From Promethearchaeia archaeon (GTDB taxonomy: Archaea > Asgardarchaeota > Lokiarchaeia > Sigyniarchaeales > SOKP01), in assembly GCA_029856375.1 (NCBI GenBank), contig JAHQWX010000019.1, positions 1-11,953 on the forward strand: 11,953 nt of DNA, in the 5' to 3' direction. The notes beneath the pieces are model-generated. The model was given only the letters and a program-made list of their open reading frames with translations. It had not been told where the DNA came from and ran no database searches. Made by a program: the position numbers and the translations under genes. Below are positions 6,412 through 11,953 of this stretch, piece by piece (position 1 is the first letter of the stretch; every line of letters starts with the position of its first letter).

Positions 6412-7710
6412 ATGCCATCCAAGTATAGATTGCGCATTATTTTTAAACCTATAATTAATTATCTCGCTAAAATCTTGATTAAAATCAAGTTTACTCCTAA
6501 TTTAGCAACCCTTACCATGTTAATTATGTCGATTATGAGTTTTTTCTCTCTTAGTTTCCTTAGGATCGAATGGTTATTTGGGATATTTGTGTTTTTAACA
6601 GGTATTTTTGATGGGATTGATGGAGCAATAGCTAGGCAACTAAATGAGGAAACGAAACTAGGGGGATTGTTCGACTCGATCTCTGATAGAATTTCGGAAA
6701 TACTTATTTTCTTTGCGATGCTTTTGTATTTCTGGAATCAAAAATTGTGGGGCTTTATCGATGTTGCTCTAATCATTTACATCTCATTGGGCGCTTCGCT
6801 CCTAATAAGTTATATACGAACTCGAGCAGAAAATTTTCGATCTGGAGATTACGATATTGGATTAATGGCACGGTCGGAACGACTATTTTTCATATTTATT
6901 TCTTCTATTTTTGGATTATTATTGGAATTATTGCTCGTATTTATGCTATTAACTGCAGCAACTGCAATTTTTAGGCTCGTTAAGATTTATTACATGCTTA
7001 AAAAACAAAATTTATTAGAAACAAATTCAAAAGAAAACATATCAAGAAAGGTGATTAATGTGAAAGGAAAGGAAAGAAAAGACAGAAAACTCAAAATGCA
7101 AGATCTTTTTATTCAATTGGCCGAAAAAGTCGAATATGCGTTAACTAACATGAATAATACAATAATCAATTTATGTAATAATAAACCTGCCGAAACAAAA
7201 AAATTTTGCGAAGCAACAGTTTTAACAGAACAAGAAGCGGATAAGATTTTTGAAGAAATTTCGGAACGTTTATTTTCACGTGAAGTAATGGTTTTTTCCC
7301 GTACAGACCGATTATACATAGCAAAACATATTGAGCAAGTGATAGATGCGACAGAAACAGTTTCGAGACGAATAATAATCCATAAACCCAAGCTTTATCC
7401 AAAGTTGAACGAAATGTTAAAAGATGTTGGAAATAAGGCAAAAGAGATCGGTAAAATTTTAAATAAAGCAGTAGTTAGGATTTTTGACGATTTTGATGAA
7501 GCAGAGAGATTAGTTAATCAAATTCAGAGTATTCGACACGAGTCCAGAGAAATACAATACCAATTTCTGGAGGAATTATATCGAGTTAAACCTGAACATA
7601 CGGATTTAAGTTATTATATTCAAGTGATAAATAAGATTTTGGCTTCAATTAATAAAGCAGAAAATTTCGGTGATGGAATTCGCGGATTGGTTTGGAAATA
7701 CCGCCTTTAA
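6412..7710 (+). CDS. CDP-alcohol phosphatidyltransferase fused to a DUF47/PhoU-like domain
   Basis: The N-terminal half (residues 1-200) is a polytopic membrane enzyme. It has the exact CDP-alcohol phosphotransferase signature: D67-x2-D70-G71-x2-A74-R75, eight residues, G84-x3-D88-x3-D92. These Asp residues bind the metal and the CDP-lipid. SYIRTRAE at 133-140 and GLMARSERL at 150-158 resemble archaeal archaetidylinositol-phosphate synthases, so CDP-archaeol plus an inositol phosphate is the favoured reaction, though other headgroups are possible. After a basic linker (about 200-228), residues 229-432 form an all-helical DUF47/PhoU-like domain with EQEADKIFEEI at 273-283 and IEQVIDATETVSRR at 307-320. 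Standalone DUF47 proteins usually sit beside PiT transporters, and a PiT gene follows 40 bases downstream. The frame is continuous from start to stop. An internal ribosome site lies at the junction and may yield the DUF47 part separately. No clear ribosome site precedes ATG 6412. TTAAATTG about 25-30 bases upstream may be a TATA box for a leaderless message. Confidence 0.88.
   Translation: MPSKYRLRIIFKPIINYLAKILIKIKFTPNLATLTMLIMSIMSFFSLSFLRIEWLFGIFVFLTGIFDGIDGAIARQLNEETKLGGLFDSISDRISEILIFFAMLLYFWNQKLWGFIDVALIIYISLGASLLISYIRTRAENFRSGDYDIGLMARSERLFFIFISSIFGLLLELLLVFMLLTAATAIFRLVKIYYMLKKQNLLETNSKENISRKVINVKGKERKDRKLKMQDLFIQLAEKVEYALTNMNNTIINLCNNKPAETKKFCEATVLTEQEADKIFEEISERLFSREVMVFSRTDRLYIAKHIEQVIDATETVSRRIIIHKPKLYPKLNEMLKDVGNKAKEIGKILNKAVVRIFDDFDEAERLVNQIQSIRHESREIQYQFLEELYRVKPEHTDLSYYIQVINKILASINKAENFGDGIRGLVWKYRL
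7048..7062 (+). promoter_or_regulatory. Internal ribosome binding site and in-frame GTG at the domain junction
   Basis: AAGGTGAT at 7048-7055 is a near-perfect complement to the archaeal 16S rRNA tail. It is followed after four bases by GTG at 7060-7062, codon 217 of the fused gene and in frame with it. Initiation there would give a 216-residue protein starting about 12 residues before the DUF47 domain. This is the best ribosome site in the 6412-8758 run, better than those before the annotated starts at 6412 and 7751. Confidence 0.55.
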
Positions 7711-7750
7711 AGTCAGTGAATTTGAGATATAAAATGGAGTAATTTATAAC

Positions 7751-8758
7751 ATGGACTGGATAATAATTATTCTTATTATATTAGCGTTCTTCTTAGCGTT
7801 TGGTATCGGATCTAACGATGAAACTATGGTAAATGTTGTTGGGAGTGGAACGTTAAAACTTAAAAGAGCAGTATTACTTGGAGGTGCACTCGCATTTCTG
7901 GGAGTTATATTTCTATCAGCAAGCGTAGGAAAGACTATTGGTGCCAGTTTATTGGGACCATCAGTTTCCTATAATTCTTTCATGATGATTGCTATTCTAT
8001 TAAGTACATCTATTTGGTTAATAGTAGGTTCAAAAACTTCCGTTCCAATTAGTACCACTCACAGCGTTGTAGGTTCTGTTTTTGGTATAAGTATAGTATG
8101 GGCGATCTCTACTGGTCAAAACTACTTATTAAGCGTAAATTGGGTAAAAATTGGTCAAGTTGTATTAGGCTGGTTTATTTCTCCAATTTTAGGATTTTTT
8201 GGTGCGGTTATCGTCCAATTAATTATAAAGCGATTTATGAAATATCGAAGTTCTGGTCTATTAGAAGTTGAAACCACCGAGAAATATTTGCAATTTATAA
8301 TATTAGCGTTTGTGTGTGTAAATCAAATCAGCCGAGGGGGCAACGACTCTGCTAATGCTCTTGGAGTGTTATACGGTCTTATAGAATCCGGAGATCTTAC
8401 AACCGAAATTGTTTCATTCTTAGTAGTTGTTATTGGGATTATTTTTATGATAGGATTAATTTTTGTTGGTAAAAACTTAATTTTAAACATTTCGACAACA
8501 ACAGGTAAAATGAGACCAAGCGATTCGTTGGCGGCTGAGGTTTCAACTAGCCTAATTTTATTTGGAGCGACAGTTTTAGGTCTGCCCGTATCGGGTAGTC
8601 ATATTTTAGTATTCGCATTAATAGGAAGCGCTCGCATGAAGGGAGAAAAACCAGATAAAAGGTCTTTTCGCAGAATGGTAATATCGTGGTTCCTAACTTT
8701 TCCAATCGCAGCAGGTCTATCTGCTTTAATATACACGATACTGGTGCCTTTTGCTTAG
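7751..8758 (+). CDS. PiT-family inorganic phosphate transporter
   Basis: This 335-residue protein is almost wholly hydrophobic, with about ten predicted membrane segments, and is close to the usual length of compact archaeal PiT proteins. The family's duplicated signature is visible twice. The first half has GIGSNDETMVN at 18-28 and PISTTHSVVGS at 99-109. The second half has RGGNDSANALG at 195-205 and LPVSGSHILV at 278-287. The first signature is less regular than the usual GANDxANA, with Glu-Thr after the Asp. PiT proteins import phosphate, or metal phosphate, with a cation. A short soluble loop around 160-178 separates the halves. GGAG at about 7736-7739 lies some eleven bases before the ATG. 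The gene follows the DUF47-bearing fusion by 40 bases and converges on the ribK operon. Control by DUF47 is expected from the general DUF47-PiT pairing and is not shown here. Confidence 0.93.
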   Translation: MDWIIIILIILAFFLAFGIGSNDETMVNVVGSGTLKLKRAVLLGGALAFLGVIFLSASVGKTIGASLLGPSVSYNSFMMIAILLSTSIWLIVGSKTSVPISTTHSVVGSVFGISIVWAISTGQNYLLSVNWVKIGQVVLGWFISPILGFFGAVIVQLIIKRFMKYRSSGLLEVETTEKYLQFIILAFVCVNQISRGGNDSANALGVLYGLIESGDLTTEIVSFLVVVIGIIFMIGLIFVGKNLILNISTTTGKMRPSDSLAAEVSTSLILFGATVLGLPVSGSHILVFALIGSARMKGEKPDKRSFRRMVISWFLTFPIAAGLSALIYTILVPFA

Positions 8759-8785
8759 CATAGATTCTTTTAATAGAAGACGGGC

Positions 8786-8794
8786 AAAAAAAAA
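8786..8794 (-). terminator. T9 tract terminator after ribK
   Basis: On the minus strand nine T residues begin three bases after the ribK stop codon. Archaeal RNA polymerase commonly ends transcription at such T tracts without a hairpin. It lies in the 38-base gap between convergent genes and probably ends the operon that begins beyond 11953. The plus-strand PiT gene has only a weaker T-rich stretch near 8766. Confidence 0.5.
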
Positions 8795-8796
8795 TA

Positions 8797-9510
8797 TTAA
8801 TAATTATTATTAAGTAGAATTACCACCTTATCCCCGTCTTTAATGTTCAAAAACTGCCTCAAATAGGGTTCAGCGATAACTTCTACGATGTGCGCCTTGT
8901 GAAACGTTCTTTCCACCCTAAGAATGGCGCTTTTACAAATCGTGTCAGGATTGTTTAATTTATACACAACACTAGTGTAGCACGATACGGAACCATACCC
9001 CCTATTTTCTTCGGTAAATCCTTCAATAATTATTGGTTTGAGGTTATTCAGTTTCTGAGTGAGTATCGCGTAATGGTGATCAGATAATTCCAAGTTTAAC
9101 GTTCCTTTATAGGGTTCGAAACCTAATTTCTTTTTAAATTGTTCATAATATCCTTTAATAGACACATAATAGCGCCCTTCGTCGGCACCCGAAACGAGGG
9201 TACCTACAATATGAAAACGCTCGTAAATATCCTTAATTTTATCGAAAATGTGAAAAATCGCGTGATACCCCTCGTCGGTTATTTCAATTTTTTGAACGTT
9301 GAATTTTTTTTCTCTTCTTATCCAACCTTTTTTCTCTAGGTTTTGAAGCCTTCGAGAGGCGGTCTGCTGAGAAGTGCCTAAAGTTTTACAAAATTCTGTA
9401 CTTTTAACCAAGATTTCTTGTTTCTCAGTTAAAATATGAGCTAGGTTAATAAGTGCAAACCATTCCGTTGCTTCTGAAGATTTAATGAGTTCTTTCTCTT
9501 CTTTACTCAT
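8797..9510 (-). CDS. ribK: CTP-dependent riboflavin kinase with N-terminal winged-helix domain
   Basis: The C-terminal domain (about 100-233) has the archaeal RibK marks: GTLVSGADEGRYYVSIKGYY at 103-122, LGFEPYKGTLNLEL at 129-142, and RTFHKAHIVEVIAEPYLR at 201-218 before a final strand with DGDKVVIL. RibK phosphorylates riboflavin to FMN using CTP and is unrelated to bacterial RibF. Residues 15-97 form a winged-helix domain. LGTSQQTASRRLQNLEKKGW at 44-63 holds the recognition helix, and IEITDEG at 75-81 the wing. This fused form occurs in several archaea, where the protein may also act as a riboflavin- or FMN-responsive repressor. The ATG overlaps the ribL stop in an ATGA junction, which points to translational coupling and to FMN passing straight to FAD synthesis. 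Length (237 residues) suits the wHTH-RibK form. Confidence 0.92.
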   Translation of the reverse strand: MSKEEKELIKSSEATEWFALINLAHILTEKQEILVKSTEFCKTLGTSQQTASRRLQNLEKKGWIRREKKFNVQKIEITDEGYHAIFHIFDKIKDIYERFHIVGTLVSGADEGRYYVSIKGYYEQFKKKLGFEPYKGTLNLELSDHHYAILTQKLNNLKPIIIEGFTEENRGYGSVSCYTSVVYKLNNPDTICKSAILRVERTFHKAHIVEVIAEPYLRQFLNIKDGDKVVILLNNNY

Positions 9511-9977
9511 AAACTATTTTCCTTCTTATATTTCGACGAGTTGTTTATAATTTTTTGTTTAATTAACGACGACGAGTGAAGCTCGTATTTGTCGTACAAC
9601 TTTTCCAACCGAATAACTTCCACTTGCTTAAGATCCTTTTCCTTTAATCCTTCTTTAACCATATCGATTGATATTTTTTGATTCGGTCCCAACATTATGA
9701 TATCCGGATTAATTTCTTCTATAATTTTAAAATAATCCGAGTCTTGCATACCCATTACTGCCTTTTTCACATTTTTTAAGGATTGAACCATTTCGAGCCT
9801 TTGATCTTCGGTAATTGTGGGGTATGTACCCTTAAATTTCTTAACATTGGCATCTCTCGCGATTATTACATAAACTTCGCCCAGCTTTGCAGCCTTGTTT
9901 ATTAAAAAACTATGTCCTGGATGCAATAAGTCAAATGTCCCAGTGACTACAACTTTCTTCTTAATTTTCAGCACCAA
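9507..9977 (-). CDS. ribL: FAD synthase (archaeal RibL-type nucleotidyltransferase)
   Basis: A 156-residue cytidylyltransferase-fold protein. GTFDLLHPGH at 13-22 holds the HxGH nucleotide-binding motif, IIARD follows at 38-42, GPNQKI at 97-102, and the family's closing SSSLIKQKI at 135-143 takes the place of the usual ISTTxI/R motif. Archaeal RibL joins FMN and ATP to make FAD. Glycerol-3-phosphate cytidylyltransferase has the same fold, but direct coupling to the riboflavin kinase gene by a 4-base overlap supports FAD synthesis. Start choice is uncertain: TTG at 9975-9977 gives MVLKIKK, and the following GTG codon could serve instead. No ATG and no clear ribosome site are present in the 32-base gap after sepS. 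The protein ends in a short Lys/Asn-rich tail. Confidence 0.9.
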   Translation of the reverse strand: MVLKIKKKVVVTGTFDLLHPGHSFLINKAAKLGEVYVIIARDANVKKFKGTYPTITEDQRLEMVQSLKNVKKAVMGMQDSDYFKIIEEINPDIIMLGPNQKISIDMVKEGLKEKDLKQVEVIRLEKLYDKYELHSSSLIKQKIINNSSKYKKENSL

Positions 9978-10009
9978 TTATTGAAGTGGTATATCGTTCT
10001 AAAATTTTA

Positions 10010-11575
10010 TTAATTTCCTTCAATCACCTTATAAGAGAGCCCAATAAAGACTGGCCCTCTAATATCTACTTTTTTCTGCCTTGAATGAATAAATTCCATT
10101 ATCATTTCATCGATTTCAAGGTTAATTTCAGAAGCTCGATAACTGATTTTAACTCTATGATCGAATCGATTAGTATCTTGAAAGGCTAATTTTTCTGTCA
10201 TGCTCGCCATATACGACCCTATAGCGTCAATGTATGTTTTACCAGTATCAATCGCGTTCTCTATTTCTTTATCGGGAGGCAATCCTAGAATAGAACTATC
10301 TTGAACCCAAATTTTATTCAGAGCTGCGGGTCCTAATAAGCTTACTCCCTCATCAGTTTCCCAAATAGAGACTTGAATTTTTTTATTATTTAGAGTACCT
10401 TCCCAAACAACGATCTCAAGGGGAGATTTCTTGTCCTTATTCTCAATAGCTGCTTTTATTATGGCTTCCTTAATATCTACTCCAACTTTTGTCGCTGGAG
10501 AATATTCGTAATTAATGCCATTTGCTATTTCCTCGTCAGTAAAATGAATATCTTCGTAAAAATATGGGTAAGTGAGTTTTCTAATATCTTCATTTTTTTC
10601 CCTTATCATGACAATGCGTTCGACCCCGAAGCCTACATTGAATACCGGATATTCTATTCCAAATTTTGCGAGGCTTACGGGACTATAAAATCCTCCATCT
10701 CCAATTTCAATCCACTCTTTGGTTGTGGGGTGTTCTACAAAAATTTCCATTTCCGTTTGAGGGGCGTAATATTTTGAAGTCGCCTCTTTTATTTCGGTTT
10801 TACTGTTTTTAAATCCGATTTTCTCACAGATTTGGGCGATAATTTTTTGGCAATCCGTTAAAGAAATTTCTTCTGCTATTATTACGCATGAAAGTGTATT
10901 CGAAACATACAAATGTGTAGCGTCCATTTTTTGCTCGCGACGGAATTTCGGACCTATGATAAAATATTGTTGAGGTAAATCCTTCTTTTTTTGAAATTGA
11001 GCTAGAACTTTAAACCATAACGCCGTAGTGTGGCTACGAAGCGTTTTTTTCGTGGAAATAGGTTGCATTTGTTTGAATTCGGGGAAAATCTTATCCACCA
11101 TTTCCGAGGCCTGACTTTCAGAAATCGAGAGCTCTTTAATAAAAGTTTCGAATAAATCATCGGCTTCAATTTCGCCTTTCTTATACTTGCGGAAGATGTT
11201 CTGGAGCGACTTCGTTTGATCGAAATCCGGTATGAGTTCTTTTATTCTCTCGATTTTTTCCGCAGATATACCAATGTCTGGACGCGGAGTTTCTGCTAAA
11301 TAATAGGTTCTATCGAGAATTAGCGCTGCTTCTGGTCCGTACTCTTTATACACATCCATTTCGTCTACAAACATTGGTAGAATTAGCTCTTCAAAACCTA
11401 ATTCTATCATAAATTTACGCGCGTCTTGAATAAAATCTTTTGTTGGGTGTGATTTACCCTGACTTTTTAATGCATACAAATCTCCTTTCATTTTTAAGAG
11501 ATTTTTTGATTCCAACCACGCTTTTTCGTAGTCTTCTTTTGATGCCTGATTCAAATCATCTATATTAAACTTCAT
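10010..11575 (-). CDS. sepS: O-phosphoserine--tRNA(Cys) ligase (SepRS)
   Basis: A 521-residue class II aminoacyl-tRNA synthetase that charges tRNA(Cys) with O-phosphoserine, the first step of the SepRS/SepCysS route to Cys-tRNA. The start MKFNIDDLNQASKEDYEKAW is characteristic, as are ELILP at 63-67 (motif 1 region), YKEYGPEAALILDR at 76-89 and RPDIG at 98-102. Substrate and motif 2 residues are at TLRSHTTALWF (178-188) and KFRREQKMDATHLYVSNTLSC (starting at 210). Motif 3 is GFGVERIVMI at 315-324. It superficially resembles PheRS alpha, but the RPDIG, RSHTTA and long C-terminal domain fit SepRS. From memory of the solved structures, phosphate-binding residues correspond to T184, T227 and S229, with T227 replacing a usual Ser; this alignment should be treated as tentative. 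AAGGA at 11585-11589 is nine bases before the ATG. It lies 21 bases after the Trax-like gene and 32 before ribL. SepCysS (pscS) is not in the window. Confidence 0.95.
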   Translation of the reverse strand: MKFNIDDLNQASKEDYEKAWLESKNLLKMKGDLYALKSQGKSHPTKDFIQDARKFMIELGFEELILPMFVDEMDVYKEYGPEAALILDRTYYLAETPRPDIGISAEKIERIKELIPDFDQTKSLQNIFRKYKKGEIEADDLFETFIKELSISESQASEMVDKIFPEFKQMQPISTKKTLRSHTTALWFKVLAQFQKKKDLPQQYFIIGPKFRREQKMDATHLYVSNTLSCVIIAEEISLTDCQKIIAQICEKIGFKNSKTEIKEATSKYYAPQTEMEIFVEHPTTKEWIEIGDGGFYSPVSLAKFGIEYPVFNVGFGVERIVMIREKNEDIRKLTYPYFYEDIHFTDEEIANGINYEYSPATKVGVDIKEAIIKAAIENKDKKSPLEIVVWEGTLNNKKIQVSIWETDEGVSLLGPAALNKIWVQDSSILGLPPDKEIENAIDTGKTYIDAIGSYMASMTEKLAFQDTNRFDHRVKISYRASEINLEIDEMIMEFIHSRQKKVDIRGPVFIGLSYKVIEGN

Positions 11576-11596
11576 ATCGCTTTATCCTTGCAAAAT

Positions 11597-11953
11597 TCAA
11601 CTATTACTTTTATTAGTAATGCGATCCATATAAATAGCGAGCGAAATATCGCTCCTTAACTTTTCTAAAACTCTGCGCATTGCGTAGAGCTTAGGTCGTA
11701 AGTTCCTTGTTATTCCCTTTGGATAGTCCAAAAGAAACAAAGAATCGTGTACATCTTGCATCTGTTCTAAATACTTCTCAAGATTTTCAATGTTACCCTC
11801 TCGAATCTTGTTTAAGCATAATCGATTCACTTCTCCTATTAAATCAGCCATACCTAAAACATAAGACAAAGGTTCTATGTTTAACTCTTCTGGGGATAGA
11901 AAGCCTCTTTCCTCAAGAATCGCCACGAAAAATGTTGCTTCAGCGTATTCTTG
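11597..11953 (-). CDS. Translin/Trax-family protein, probable endoribonuclease (partial, N-terminus outside window)
   Basis: The frame is open to the window end and has no start codon required inside it. A GTG at 11924-11926 is in frame, but the nine codons before it read QEYAEATFF and belong to the family. The visible 118 residues are the C-terminal part of an all-helical translin/Trax protein: QEYAEATFFVAILEERGFLS, then YVLGMADLIGEVNRL at 31-45, a helix at 52-67, then LRPKLYAMRRVLEKLRSDI. Trax, the active subunit of the RNA-cleaving C3PO complex, uses acidic residues in its Q-E-Y-x-E-A and D-L-x-G-E motifs. All are kept here (E2, E5, D37, E41 in partial numbering), so an active RNase is likely. 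That residue match is from memory of the Trax literature. It is the first visible gene of the sepS-ribL-ribK operon, 21 bases upstream of sepS. Confidence 0.82.
   Translation of the reverse strand, partial: QEYAEATFFVAILEERGFLSPEELNIEPLSYVLGMADLIGEVNRLCLNKIREGNIENLEKYLEQMQDVHDSLFLLDYPKGITRNLRPKLYAMRRVLEKLRSDISLAIYMDRITNKSNS

Noticed and set aside
7113..7441. Two minus-strand frames of about 90 codons inside the DUF47 domain
   Set aside because: Both are antisense to a conserved domain and overlap each other in different frames; neither has a start context.
10010..11575. Reading the synthetase as phenylalanyl-tRNA synthetase alpha subunit
   Set aside because: The N-terminus, YKEYGPEA, RPDIG and RSHTTA stretches and the C-terminal domain fit SepRS. 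No PheRS beta gene is adjacent.
11597..11926. GTG at 11924-11926 as the true start of the Trax-like gene
   Set aside because: The nine codons before it match the conserved QEYxEA motif of the family, so the gene continues past the window end.

Overview
The window looks like part of an Asgard-type archaeal chromosome (low G+C, compact). Three signs point that way. A Ras/Rab-like small GTPase carries the DFGGE form of switch II. There is a probable longin-domain protein, and a probable gelsolin-like domain is fused to a four-helix membrane anchor. The archaeal character is also clear from O-phosphoseryl-tRNA synthetase (SepRS), CTP-dependent riboflavin kinase, RibL-type FAD synthase, a Trax/translin protein, TATA-like promoters and GGTGAT-like ribosome sites. 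The phylum assignment is inferred from gene content, not from a marker-gene tree.

Layout. Positions 1-942 (minus) hold the N-terminal 314 codons of an exported or membrane-anchored protein that leaves the window. A shared AT-rich promoter separates it from a small nucleoside-deoxyribosyltransferase-like gene (about 1059-1430, plus). That gene overlaps tail to tail with the small GTPase (1420-1968, minus). Next come a two-cluster Fe-S protein with two CCG domains of the HdrD/GlpC type (2121-3266, minus), a 305-base AT-rich spacer, a longin-like protein (3572-4228, plus), and a GHMP sugar kinase with a small Lys-rich protein directly upstream of it (4237-5486, minus).

Positions 5600-8758 (plus) form a run of three membrane-related genes. 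These are a gelsolin-like/4TM protein, a CDP-alcohol phosphatidyltransferase fused in frame to a DUF47/PhoU-like domain, and a PiT phosphate transporter. The DUF47-PiT pair is a familiar phosphate-uptake module. Here the DUF47 half is joined to a phospholipid-headgroup enzyme, and a strong internal ribosome site with a GTG codon lies exactly at the domain junction. This is the most interesting feature of the window.

Positions 8797-11953 (minus) form a tight probable operon in the order Trax/translin-like endoribonuclease (its N-terminus is outside the window), sepS, ribL, ribK, ending in a T9 tract. It joins tRNA-dependent cysteine synthesis, RNA cleavage and FMN/FAD synthesis. No tRNA, rRNA, CRISPR array, insertion sequence or attachment site was seen.
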